Source: Prolixibacteraceae bacterium
GTDB taxonomy: Bacteria > Bacteroidota > Bacteroidia > Bacteroidales > Prolixibacteraceae
NCBI GenBank assembly: GCA_019720755.1
Contig: CP081303.1
Span: 2,914,001 to 2,978,000 of the forward strand
Reading direction: 5' to 3'
DNA length: 64,000 bases
The notes beneath the pieces were generated by a model. The model was not told the DNA's origin. It did no database searches and saw only the letters and a program-made list of their open reading frames with translations. The translations under genes were made by a program, and so were the position numbers. Positions 27,983-37,278 of the stretch are shown here, piece by piece (positions within the stretch are counted from its first letter, which is position 1; every line of letters starts with the position of its first letter).

Positions 27983-29632
27983 ATGAACTATTTCTTACAC
28001 TTAATTCAATTTCTACAAGACAATATTAGTGGATCACTGTGGTTTGTTCTTCTTCTACTAGGAACAGGATTATTCTTTACAATCTATTTAGGATTCCCAC
28101 AAATAAGACACCTTGGCACATCCATTAATATTCTTAGAGGAAAATATGATAACCCAGATGACAAAGGAGACACTTCACACTTTCAAGCACTTACCACTGC
28201 TTTATCGGGAACGGTCGGAACAGGAAATATCGCAGGAGTTGCTTTTGCTATTCACCTTGGAGGCCCTTCTGCCCTATTTTGGATGTTGATCACAGCTCTG
28301 CTGGGAATGTGTACTAAATTTGTAGAGGTTGTTCTTTCTCATAAGTATAGAGAAATAAATGATATGGGGACTATTTCTGGTGGTCCAATGTACTATATGA
28401 AAAATGGGCTAAAATGGAAATGGATGCCTATCGTCTTTGCGATAGCAACAATCATTTCAAGTTTTGGTACAGGGTGCCTACCTCAAGTAAACAGTATTGC
28501 AAACTCGCTGTTTGCAACTTGGGGAATAAATAAAATTCTCTCTGGTGCAGTCCTTGCATTAGTTTTGGGATTGGTAGTACTCGGTGGGATAAAGAGAATT
28601 GCGAAGGTCACAGAAAAATTAGTCCCTTTTATGGCAATTCTTTACTTAATCGGTGCACTGTCCGTTTTAGCTTATAATTATGAAAACATAATTCCATCTA
28701 TTGAATCAATATTCTCTGGTGTATTTACTGGGAGTGCCGCAACTGGGGGCTTTTTAGGGGCTTCACTGGCTTTTGCTTTCAACAGAGGGGTAAACAGGGG
28801 CCTTTTTTCAAATGAAGCAGGACAGGGATCCGCTCCTATCGCACACGCTTCAGCAAAATGTTCAAATCCCGTACACGAAGGCTTTGTAGCACTTTTAGAG
28901 CCTTTTATTGATACAATCATTATCTGCTCAATTACAGGGATCACCCTTTTGAGTTCGGGAGTATGGAATGAGAAGATCGAGACCCCTTTTGAGAAAACCA
29001 ATACTGTTATTCTAACTCAAAAATATGATGAGAATAATTCAGATGATCTCAACAAACTCAAGTCATATATTGTAGGAGAATCATCTATACCAACATTTGA
29101 TGGAGAGCTTACAGTAGTTGATGGCAAGATCACGAAAGAAGTTTCAATTCTGCATGCACATTCCATTGCAGAAGAGGTTGTAATCTATTTTAATAACAAA
29201 CCATACAATGGGACTTTGTCCGTTCACAACGGACATGTTAAACTTGGAATGGAATATGTGATTCAAGGAAAATCATTAATACATAGTGCTCCGCTTACGA
29301 CAGAAGCTTTTACGAGAGGTTACTTTGGAAAATATGGTAAATATATTGTTAGTATCGGCTTACTCATGTTTGCTTTTTCTACAGCCATAGCTTGGGCTTA
29401 TTATGGATCTACTGCTGTGATCTATCTCGTAGGAACCAAATACGTCAATGTATTTCTACTATTATATGTGATTGGATTCTTTATCGCGGCATTTGCTGAC
29501 ACCACCCTCATATGGGCAATCTCTGGAATAATGATCGCTTTAATGACCATTCCGAACTTAATAGGTTTGCTATTTATGCACAAAGAGATAAAACAGGAAC
29601 TTAAAGACTTCGAGAAAACAAGCAATAAATAG
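27983..29632 (+). CDS. Alanine/glycine:cation (sodium) symporter, AGCS family
   Basis: A 549-residue inner-membrane transporter with about 10-11 hydrophobic segments. The AGCS signatures are clear: SGTVGTGNIAGVA, GGPMYYMKNG, and NEAGQGSAPIAHASA. ATG 27983 is chosen because MNYFLHLIQFL aligns with typical N-termini; the frame extends upstream to a GTG at 27926. Compared with DagA/AlsT proteins it has an extra hydrophilic, beta-rich stretch of about 110 residues (329-437) between two late membrane segments. It probably imports alanine or glycine with sodium. Confidence 0.93.
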   Translation: MNYFLHLIQFLQDNISGSLWFVLLLLGTGLFFTIYLGFPQIRHLGTSINILRGKYDNPDDKGDTSHFQALTTALSGTVGTGNIAGVAFAIHLGGPSALFWMLITALLGMCTKFVEVVLSHKYREINDMGTISGGPMYYMKNGLKWKWMPIVFAIATIISSFGTGCLPQVNSIANSLFATWGINKILSGAVLALVLGLVVLGGIKRIAKVTEKLVPFMAILYLIGALSVLAYNYENIIPSIESIFSGVFTGSAATGGFLGASLAFAFNRGVNRGLFSNEAGQGSAPIAHASAKCSNPVHEGFVALLEPFIDTIIICSITGITLLSSGVWNEKIETPFEKTNTVILTQKYDENNSDDLNKLKSYIVGESSIPTFDGELTVVDGKITKEVSILHAHSIAEEVVIYFNNKPYNGTLSVHNGHVKLGMEYVIQGKSLIHSAPLTTEAFTRGYFGKYGKYIVSIGLLMFAFSTAIAWAYYGSTAVIYLVGTKYVNVFLLLYVIGFFIAAFADTTLIWAISGIMIALMTIPNLIGLLFMHKEIKQELKDFEKTSNK

Positions 29633-29687
29633 AACCGACACTTCTAAAAAACCATATCGAAGAATAAATACCCTCACACTAGTAGTT

Positions 29688-29743
29688 GGAAACTACTCAG
29701 AATCTTTTATAGCCTAGCCTCTATTCTTTAGTGAATAGAGGAA
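29688..29743. repeat. Solitary IS66-type end
   Basis: The sequence AAACTACTCAG, then TTTATAG, TAGCCTC and a 9-bp stem (CCTCTATTC/GAATAGAGG) matches the duplicated end at 15721-15884 in order and spacing. No transposase gene is linked, so it is a scar of an old insertion or deletion. Confidence 0.6.
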
Positions 29744-29859
29744 TTCTAGATGGCGATCAAAGATTCCGTTTCTTTGTTCGTCAAAAGGAGCAGAATATTA
29801 AGGATTGGAAAACAGTAAAAGGGAAAGATAAATCATATCCTATATTAACATTGAAATAG
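29731..29859 (+). pseudogene. 3' end of a truncated gene
   Basis: About 42 codons end at TAG 29857 and read GDQRFRFFVRQKEQNIKDW and then KGKDKSYPILTLK. The composition is protein-like, but the family is not recognised. The remnant begins at the IS66-type end and is followed by its own terminator, as expected if the insertion or a later deletion removed the front of the gene. Confidence 0.4.
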
Positions 29860-29876
29860 GACTTCATAAACACATT

Positions 29877-29907
29877 AAAAGGATGTCATATAAGGACTTC
29901 CTTTTTT
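29877..29907 (+). terminator. Terminator after the truncated gene
   Basis: An AAGGA/TCCTT outer stem and GTC/GAC inner stem are followed by six Ts. Confidence 0.65.
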
Positions 29908-30664
29908 CATGAATAAAAGACAGATATCTGAACCTATTAATTAAAATCAAGTACTAAATTGGCTATACCTTCAAATCAGGTATAACTATAATAAATCAAG
30001 AAAATGTATTTAATATATGACCACATCCAGTAACTCATGTAATAATAAATAAAAACTTGATCTTTTCATCCAATTATCATAAAAAGACATAAATATCTGG
30101 ATATTTATGAAGCAAAATTGATACAATAGAAGAGGTCGAAAAATCAAGCAGATAAGTTATTTTAAGTTATAAGAAATATACAAAGAGGTCATCAACAACT
30201 AAATATAATGTGAATTTATGTAAACACAATATATTTATTATTACAAATTAAAAACAATACTTAATAAGCCTATAAGCTATTAATAGGTAGGGAAAACATG
30301 CATTATTTAATAATGTATAAGAGAACTAAGATCATTTATCAAGATATAGATCTTAAATAAATATATAGACAAGTATAATAGACACAAAAGCCTACTAAAT
30401 AAGACTCAATCCTATTTTACATACAATTATCGAGACCTTAACTACTGCACATTTTAGTACTAATAATTATCAAGAATTAAAGTCATTATACTTTTAAAAT
30501 AAAAGGTATACACACAACCTAAATTTAGAATCTAATCAAACAACATAATTATCTATAAATCCCACAATAAAGGTTAATTATCGTAAAGTTAGATATATCC
30601 TCATATAATATTGTTAATATTATTTTTAATATTGTAAAATAGATAAGACATAAATAGAATAAAA

Positions 30665-30694
30665 AAACTCCCATGTTTGCCGACACAGGAGTTT
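30665..30694 (-). terminator. Terminator-like hairpin antisense to the susC leader (pair 2)
   Basis: The stem AAACTCC/GGAGTTT is followed on the minus strand by seven Ts, opposite to susC, 283-312 bp upstream of its start. Sequence and position match the hairpin upstream of the first susC. Confidence 0.6.
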
Positions 30695-30922
30695 TGGAAG
30701 AAGCTTGCAGAGATACAAACTCCTTTAATCTAACAAAAGGTAATGTTACAGTATTTCTACTATATGACAAAATATTAAAACCTTAAAGTTTTGTTAATTT
30801 CTTCCTTCATTTATGTATTTCTGATACAGACGAAGTATACTCTTTGACCAAAGCAGTCATCGGGTACACAAGTCTTTTTTCATCTTCTTTTTTCAATTAT
30901 TGGATAAAAGGATATTATCCAT

Positions 30923-30940
30923 AGGGGGATTTTACCCCCT
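30923..30940 (+). promoter_or_regulatory. GC-rich hairpin in the susC leader (pair 2)
   Basis: AGGGGG and CCCCCT pair around ATTTTA, ending 36 nt before the susC start in a very AT-rich leader. No T-run follows, so it is not a standard terminator. It may affect mRNA stability or translation. The other susC leader lacks it. Confidence 0.4.
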
Positions 30941-30951
30941 TATTGGATAGC

Positions 30952-31009
30952 ATGTTAAATCAAATATAGTACATCTATGAATCGAGTATTAATGTTATTT
31001 GTATGCATT
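30952..31009 (+). promoter_or_regulatory. 58-nt block around the susC start shared with the first susC
   Basis: Matches 23650-23707 (minus strand) at 57 of 58 positions, covering ATGTTAAATC to the eleventh codon. The antisense strand of the block contains TATATTTG, a fit to the -7 box, but without a TTTG at -33. Confidence 0.55.
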
Positions 31010-34000
31010 TTATTATGTGTACAATCTTCATGGGCACAGTCTCATTCTATCAAAGGAACTGTGAAATCAGCAGAAGATAGCTCACCCATACCAGGAGCAT
31101 CTGTTGTAGTTAAAGGAACCACCATTGGTACGGTGACTGATATTGATGGTAAGTTTCAACTGAAAGTACCACAAAGTTCTAAGACCATAAGGATTTCATA
31201 TATTGGAATGGAAGAGCAAGAGGTTACAATTGGGAACAAAATGGAATTTGTAATTCAACTAAAGAATTCTCAAGTAAACCTAGATGATGTGATGGTAGTC
31301 GCCTATGGTACAGCAAAAAAAGAGAGTTTTACAGGATCTGCTAGTGTTGTATCTGCAAAAAAATTAGAGACACGCCCTTTAACTTCGGTAAGTCAAGCAC
31401 TAGAAGGCTCTACAACTGGTGTACAAGTTACAACAGCAACTGGGCAACCAGGAGCAGCACCAACAATTAGAATTCGTGGTTTTGGCTCATTAAATGGTGA
31501 TGCAAATCCTCTTTATGTATTAGATGGAGTTCCATACAACGGCTCATTATCTGACATAAACCCAGATGATATCGCATCCATGACTATCTTAAAAGATGCA
31601 TCATCTTCTGCTCTTTATGGTTCTCGTGCTGCAAATGGTGTAATTCTTGTAACAACAAAAAAAGGAAAGACAGGGAGTAAAACATCTGTCAATGTAAAGG
31701 CTCTTTACGGTATGGTAAGCCGTGGAATACCTCAATATGATAAAGTTAAGGCGAAACAATATTATGAGCTATCAACTGAATCTTTTAAAAATTCATTAAT
31801 CAAAGGAGGCGCAACACCAGAAGATGCTCTATCAAGTGCAGTAGCAGGGATATATTCTCAACTTAAATATAATCCATTTAATGTAGCCAATGATAAAATT
31901 ATGATGCCTGATGGAACGATTAATCCAGATGCATCAGTAGTAGCTCCAGATTTAGATTGGTTTGAACCACTAGAACAAACAGGTAAAAGACAAAGTTACA
32001 CTGCTTCAGTTTCATCGAGTAATGACAAAGTAAGTAATTACCTATCTCTAGGATATTTAGATGAAGAGGGATATGTGATTAACACAGGTTATAAGCGTTT
32101 CAACTCACGTTTGTCAACAGACTATAACGTAAATAATTGGTTAAAAATTAGCAATAACCTATCATTTACAATGAGTGAGTCAAAATTTAGTGTTGGAACA
32201 GGAGACTCTAGCTATAACAACCCATTCAACTTCAGCCGACGTATGGGGCCTATTTATCCTGTATATATCGTAGAACCTCAAACAGGAAAATATATCTTGG
32301 ATGAATATGGTAATAAGCAATATGATATAGGCGAAGGCTACGCTGATTATGGAATTAATGCAAGGCCATCTGGTGCAAACAATGGGCGTCATGTGATCGC
32401 TGAAATGAAGTACAACAATGAGCAAAGCAAAGTGAACACTGTATCAGACCGTTTTATGGCATCAGTACAGTTGGTTGATGGTTTGACATTAAGTACTAAT
32501 GTTGGTATTGATGTGAGAAACTATAGGAATAAGAGCTTCGAAAATACAATTGTTGGAGATGGTGCACCATCTGGCAGATTTACGGATTATAGATACATCA
32601 CGACTACAATCACAAGTAACCAATTGCTACAATACAAAAAAGAGTTTGATTCAGGACACTCTATTGACATACTAGTAGGTCATGAGAGCTATATGTATGA
32701 CAACGAGATTATTCGCTCAATGAAGAAACAAGTTATTGCTCAAGGGATTTATGAATTAGCGCAATTTGTTACTCCAACAGATGTAGAGGGGTACGCAAAT
32801 CAAAAACGTATTGAAAGCTACTTAGGGCGTTTAGAATATAACTACCAAAACCGTTATTATTTGTCAGCATCTTATCGTCGTGATGGATCATCTGTGTTTG
32901 ATAAAAAGAATCGTTGGGGAGGATTTTTCTCTGTGGGAGGTTCATGGAGAATTAAAGAAGAGGCATTCCTTCAAGAAGTTGACTGGATCACAAACTTAAA
33001 GTTAAGAGCTTCTATTGGTGAGGTAGGAAATGATAGACTAGGATATTATGCTTCACAGGCACTATATGGAACAAATCCAAACGGAACAAATCCTGGATTA
33101 ATTTGGACTAGTATTGGAAACCAAGCGTTAAAGTGGGAGGTAAATACAAGTTATGACTTTGCATTAGAATTTGAGGTTTTTGAAGGCCTTCTTTCGGGTT
33201 CCGTTGAATATTATAAAAAAGATTCTAAAGATCTTCTATACTCAATGCCATTAGCTCCATCTCAAGGATTTACGAGTCAGAGTAGAAATATTGCGTCATT
33301 GAGTAATAGTGGTATTGAAATTGGATTAAACACGAAGTTGTTGAATAAAAGAAATATCAAGTGGGATTTAGACCTACAAGTGTCAACCATTAAAAATGAG
33401 ATTACGGAGATCCCTGACCCATTTGTAACAGGTTCAAAAAGATGGGATGTCGGACACTCAATTTATGACTTCTTTTTATATGACTACTATGGTGTAGACC
33501 CTGACAATGGAGATGCTCTTTTCTATAAGTATAAGGAAAATGAAAATGGAAATACCTCAAGAGAATATAATGAAGATGGTTCACCAGTTCTCGTAAGTAA
33601 TTATCAAGATGCAGGGAAAGGATATATCGGAGAATCATCCATTCCTGATTTTTACGGATCTATTGGAACCAATATCCAAGTAAAAAACTTTACACTATCT
33701 GCATTAGCAACATACTCTATTGGAGGTAAAATTCTAGATTACAACTATGCGTCACTCATGAACTCACAGGACTTGGGCTCTGCAATGCACGTAGACCAAG
33801 CAGATGCATGGAGAAAAGAAGGGGATATTACAGATATACCAAGACTTGAAAAAGATAATAGTATTCTTGCTCCTTCAACATCATCTCGATGGTTAACAGA
33901 TGCATCATACTTAGCTCTAAAAAATGTAACATTGAGCTATACATTCAATCCTGAACTACTAAAAACAACAGGTATTAGTAGATTGCGTTTATATGCATCA

Positions 34001-34126
34001 GGCGAGAACTTATTTTTATGGTCAAAACGTACTGGTATGGATCCACAACAATCATTCTCGGGAACAACCAGCAACAAGTTTATTCCATCTAAGATTATAT
34101 CATTTGGATTAGATGTATCATTCTAA
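30977..34126 (+). CDS. SusC/RagA-family TonB-linked outer-membrane transporter (pair 2)
   Basis: A 1,049-residue protein with the same signal peptide start as the first SusC, then a carboxypeptidase-like regulatory domain (about 25-105), DDVMVVAYGTAKKES, a plug with the standard GVQVTTATGQPGAAP and IRIRGFGSLNG loop, and a long barrel ending IISFGLDVSF. The N-terminal ~115 residues are much closer to the first SusC than the barrel is, so the two import different ligands through a shared front end. The SusD gene starts 25 bp downstream. Confidence 0.96.
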   Translation: MNRVLMLFVCILLCVQSSWAQSHSIKGTVKSAEDSSPIPGASVVVKGTTIGTVTDIDGKFQLKVPQSSKTIRISYIGMEEQEVTIGNKMEFVIQLKNSQVNLDDVMVVAYGTAKKESFTGSASVVSAKKLETRPLTSVSQALEGSTTGVQVTTATGQPGAAPTIRIRGFGSLNGDANPLYVLDGVPYNGSLSDINPDDIASMTILKDASSSALYGSRAANGVILVTTKKGKTGSKTSVNVKALYGMVSRGIPQYDKVKAKQYYELSTESFKNSLIKGGATPEDALSSAVAGIYSQLKYNPFNVANDKIMMPDGTINPDASVVAPDLDWFEPLEQTGKRQSYTASVSSSNDKVSNYLSLGYLDEEGYVINTGYKRFNSRLSTDYNVNNWLKISNNLSFTMSESKFSVGTGDSSYNNPFNFSRRMGPIYPVYIVEPQTGKYILDEYGNKQYDIGEGYADYGINARPSGANNGRHVIAEMKYNNEQSKVNTVSDRFMASVQLVDGLTLSTNVGIDVRNYRNKSFENTIVGDGAPSGRFTDYRYITTTITSNQLLQYKKEFDSGHSIDILVGHESYMYDNEIIRSMKKQVIAQGIYELAQFVTPTDVEGYANQKRIESYLGRLEYNYQNRYYLSASYRRDGSSVFDKKNRWGGFFSVGGSWRIKEEAFLQEVDWITNLKLRASIGEVGNDRLGYYASQALYGTNPNGTNPGLIWTSIGNQALKWEVNTSYDFALEFEVFEGLLSGSVEYYKKDSKDLLYSMPLAPSQGFTSQSRNIASLSNSGIEIGLNTKLLNKRNIKWDLDLQVSTIKNEITEIPDPFVTGSKRWDVGHSIYDFFLYDYYGVDPDNGDALFYKYKENENGNTSREYNEDGSPVLVSNYQDAGKGYIGESSIPDFYGSIGTNIQVKNFTLSALATYSIGGKILDYNYASLMNSQDLGSAMHVDQADAWRKEGDITDIPRLEKDNSILAPSTSSRWLTDASYLALKNVTLSYTFNPELLKTTGISRLRLYASGENLFLWSKRTGMDPQQSFSGTTSNKFIPSKIISFGLDVSF

Positions 34127-34151
34127 TTATATCTATCAAAAATTGTATCAG

Positions 34152-35771
34152 ATGAAAAAGATTATATATATATTTTTATTGGCATTCACCTTTGCTTGTA
34201 GTGAGGACTTTTTAGATGTAACACCAACAAATGCTGTAGGAGAAAAAAATGTTGTTACATCTCCTGCAAACCTTCGTACTGCACTAAATGGAGTGCATCG
34301 TTTAATGTACCAGCAGTCACCTGTTTCGAAAGGAGCTAACCGAGCGGGAGAAGGCTACTTGATGCCGCTTTTAGAATTTGGTGCTAGTGACATGTTACAC
34401 TCATCAAATGGTAATGGTTGGTTTAGATTTAGACTAAAATGGCAAACACATATTAATGCAGACTACTTTGACTCACGATATCCCTGGATTCATTACTACT
34501 ATCTGATAGCAAATGTGAACAACATTTTAAAGGCAGCAGATACGATGACTCAAACAGAAGATATCAAAGATGTCCTTGGACAAGCTTACGCTTATCGTGC
34601 ATATGCATACTTTCGTTTAGTACAACTGTATGGTAAGAGTTATACTTGGGGGAATCCTACCACAGATTTAGGAGTTCCTATTGTTCTAGAGACAAAAGCA
34701 CCATACGAAGGAACTAAAAGAGAAACTGTGCAGAAGGTATATGAACAAATTATAGCTGACATAACAGAATCAGTTGACCTCTTAAAAGATGTATCTGTTG
34801 CTTCGGACATCTCTAATATTACACTACACACTGCCGAAGGAATCGCAGCAAGAGTATACTTAACAATGGGTAATTGGGTAAAAGCAGCTGAATTCTCAGC
34901 TAAAGCAAAAGAAGGTTATGCTCTAATGAATGAAGAGCAATATATGAAAGGTTTTAATAGTGGAGAACTACCTGAAATGATGTGGTCAGGGCATATTGTA
35001 AGTGATCAAACAACCTACTATTATGCATGGTTCTACTATATTGGAACAAACTTCAATGGTAGCCAGAATCGCGGAAATCCTAAAATGATAAACAACAAAC
35101 TGTTTGCTGAAATTTCAGATACAGATTACAGGAAAAAGCTTTGGCTAGAGAATGCACCAGATGCATTTGCGGGTGCATTGAGAGATCCTAATTATAAGCC
35201 AGATTATCCTGCAGGAGCCACTAAAGAGGACTCAGTTGCATTAGAAAAAATTGCTAAGGATAATTTTAATAGTGATCGTAAGGAATTACTAGACAAATAT
35301 GGTATGACATCAGGTTTTTATACAGTCCCTTACATGTCTGTAAAGTTTAAAAACAAAAATGCAGGATCTATTGATTCAGATGACGTCATGTACATGAGGG
35401 TATCAGAGATGTTCCTAATAGAAGCAGAAGCATTATGCCATGTAAACAAAGATAGCGAAGCTGCTGAAGTACTATTCTCATTAGTGTCAAAAAGAGATCC
35501 AGATTACGTAAGAAGCACCAAAACAGGAGATGCATTACTTCAAGAAATACTTCTTCAAAGACGAATCGAACTATGGGGAGAAGGACATAGATGGTTAGAT
35601 ATGCTTCGTAATGATGTCGAACTAAATTTAGAAGGAACAAATGCAAGTAAAACATTATATTCAGACGGATACAAACAAGCAAAACCTTCTGAAAACTCAC
35701 TTTGGTTATTCAAAGTTCCTACTGAGGAGCTAAATGCAAACAGTAATATTACACCAGACCAACAGAATTAA
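34152..35771 (+). CDS. SusD/RagB-family surface lipoprotein (pair 2)
   Basis: A 539-residue protein starting at ATG 34152 (MKKIIYIFLLAFTFAC): the lipobox cysteine is C16, followed by SEDFLD. The frame is open 39 nt upstream into the susC end, but only this start places the signal peptide at the N-terminus. SusD marks include AYAYRAYAYFRLVQLYG and LLQRRIELWGEGHRWLD. It is the ligand-capturing lid for the upstream SusC. A terminator follows at once, so the pair is a two-gene operon. Confidence 0.95.
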   Translation: MKKIIYIFLLAFTFACSEDFLDVTPTNAVGEKNVVTSPANLRTALNGVHRLMYQQSPVSKGANRAGEGYLMPLLEFGASDMLHSSNGNGWFRFRLKWQTHINADYFDSRYPWIHYYYLIANVNNILKAADTMTQTEDIKDVLGQAYAYRAYAYFRLVQLYGKSYTWGNPTTDLGVPIVLETKAPYEGTKRETVQKVYEQIIADITESVDLLKDVSVASDISNITLHTAEGIAARVYLTMGNWVKAAEFSAKAKEGYALMNEEQYMKGFNSGELPEMMWSGHIVSDQTTYYYAWFYYIGTNFNGSQNRGNPKMINNKLFAEISDTDYRKKLWLENAPDAFAGALRDPNYKPDYPAGATKEDSVALEKIAKDNFNSDRKELLDKYGMTSGFYTVPYMSVKFKNKNAGSIDSDDVMYMRVSEMFLIEAEALCHVNKDSEAAEVLFSLVSKRDPDYVRSTKTGDALLQEILLQRRIELWGEGHRWLDMLRNDVELNLEGTNASKTLYSDGYKQAKPSENSLWLFKVPTEELNANSNITPDQQN

Positions 35772-35774
35772 ATT

Positions 35775-35813
35775 AATAAACTTCTCTCATGTAAAATGAG
35801 AGAAGTTTATTTT
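35775..35813 (+). terminator. Intrinsic terminator of the second susCD operon
   Basis: A perfect 16-bp stem (AATAAACTTCTCTCAT) with a 5-nt loop ends in TTTT, 3 bp after the susD stop. Confidence 0.9.
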
Positions 35814-35901
35814 GGTTGAAAACTTCTAAAAAATAACACCTAATCGTCTGGAAGTCATCTATCTTAGTGGTAATTCGATTACATTCACATTATGAAGTAT
35901 A

Positions 35902-37053
35902 CTAGAAAGCCTCATTAAAATTAAAATATAGTCCTTTGGTATTTTGTCCTACCCCAAAGTCTATACGAAAATTCATTCTTGGTTGGACCTCTAAACGATA
36001 ACCAATTCCAACATTTGGCAAAACATTCTGCATATCAGTCACACTAGAGCCCATAGTACCAGCACCTGCCCAAAGAGTCATTCCACTTTTACTTAGATCG
36101 CCATTCGCTTTTTGAAATGTATATCTATATTCAGCAATACCATATAACATCGCATTATCTCTATATTGCCCCCAAGTATAACCTCGTAGATCAAAAGGAG
36201 TTCCTAACTGAGACAATTCTGCCCAAGGGACATCATTTGTCGCAACACGCCCACGTACCTGCCAAGCCAAAGTAGACCCTTTGCGCTTTATTTGTTGATA
36301 TTGCCTATAATCTAAGTCATAAACTTGATAATTAGAGCTACCTCCAAAGTTAGTAGAATAGGCAGTAGCAGAAGCCTTAAGATACAACCCACACCAAGAA
36401 TTAACAGGGATATCTCGTGTATCATATTCTAGAATAACCCCAAGACCACTATTGAATCTTTGATCATTATTAAAATACCCATCATCAAATGCAGTAGCAT
36501 CCCCCTCATCGTCAGCCATTGAATAGTTACTTGCATCTGTATAATTCAAATCAACATTCAGACCAAGATAAAGATCCTTCTTTAAACGGAACATAAATCG
36601 AGGGTTTACCCAAAACCATGTTCTATCATAGCCAGTCATCGTAGACTCTTTTTCAAAAGTACTTCCATTATCATATCCCTTACCCCAATAATTGTCAGGC
36701 ATAGATTTAAACCAAAAATCACCAGTTAAACGAAATTTATCTTCATTCCAAAAGGAAGTAAGCCTCGCATTAAATATAAAGGCACCAGTCGTTGAATAAC
36801 CAACAAATACGGGCAGAGATGAACGTTGAATCAGGGAATCCTCAGGATTGGTCTTAAAAGACATTAAACCGCCAGCAGATATAAGGAATCCAAGTTCTGG
36901 AGTATAACTAGGAGCTACCAAGGGAGAAATCCAAAACTTTCCATCCTTCATAGCTTTTGCTTTTCTTACTTCTTTAGATATTGATTTATCTTTTGCCTGT
37001 AAATTGATAATCGAACCAAAGCAGACAACGAGAATAATAATTGCTCTATACAT
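35902..37053 (-). CDS. Omp85/BamA-like outer-membrane beta-barrel protein
   Basis: A 383-residue protein with a signal peptide (1-20) and no obvious POTRA domains. The remainder is a predicted 16-strand barrel with the Omp85-type arginine-glycine motif (FDLRGYTWGQYRDN) and a C-terminal aromatic (NFNEAF). Such short D15/surface-antigen proteins occur widely in Bacteroidota without a known substrate. Convergent with susD and separate from citrate synthase. Confidence 0.8.
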   Translation of the reverse strand: MYRAIIILVVCFGSIINLQAKDKSISKEVRKAKAMKDGKFWISPLVAPSYTPELGFLISAGGLMSFKTNPEDSLIQRSSLPVFVGYSTTGAFIFNARLTSFWNEDKFRLTGDFWFKSMPDNYWGKGYDNGSTFEKESTMTGYDRTWFWVNPRFMFRLKKDLYLGLNVDLNYTDASNYSMADDEGDATAFDDGYFNNDQRFNSGLGVILEYDTRDIPVNSWCGLYLKASATAYSTNFGGSSNYQVYDLDYRQYQQIKRKGSTLAWQVRGRVATNDVPWAELSQLGTPFDLRGYTWGQYRDNAMLYGIAEYRYTFQKANGDLSKSGMTLWAGAGTMGSSVTDMQNVLPNVGIGYRLEVQPRMNFRIDFGVGQNTKGLYFNFNEAF

Positions 37054-37212
37054 GTTTATACTGTTTTAAATAATACAGCTAAAATATATTATGCAAATAG
37101 AACTAGTTTGTTATATAAGCTCAATATGATATCCACATTAGCTCATAAAAGGGTGAAAGATTGAGTGTATGATAAAAGTTAAAATTCTTAGAGAAATATA
37201 CAAAATGAGTAT

Positions 37213-37257
37213 AAAAAAAAAGATTGATAACAAGAACTTAGACTTATTATCAATCTT
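37213..37257 (-). terminator. Intrinsic terminator after citrate synthase
   Basis: An AAGATTGATAA stem pairs with TTATCAATCTT and is followed by nine Ts on the minus strand, 22 bp past the stop. Confidence 0.9.
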
Positions 37258-37278
37258 AATATAAAAGTGGAATACTAA

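Larger units (their letters stand above)
29633..30976. other. Intergenic region with IS scar, gene remnant and susC leader
   Basis: About 1.3 kb. It holds a solitary IS66-type end (29688-29743), a coding remnant with its terminator (29731-29907), an antisense terminator-like hairpin (30665-30694) and a G5/C5 hairpin just upstream of susC (30923-30940). Between 29910 and 30660 I see only very AT-rich sequence with no gene. Confidence 0.65.

Noticed and set aside
30549-30770. 73-codon minus-strand ORF upstream of the second susC
   Set aside because: It crosses the antisense terminator-like hairpin and AT-rich intergenic DNA; no homology recognised and composition unlike genes.
19088-35771. A full polysaccharide utilization locus
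   Set aside because: There are two susCD pairs but no glycoside hydrolases, sulfatases, SusR/HTCS or ECF regulators; the genes between are housekeeping or transport genes.
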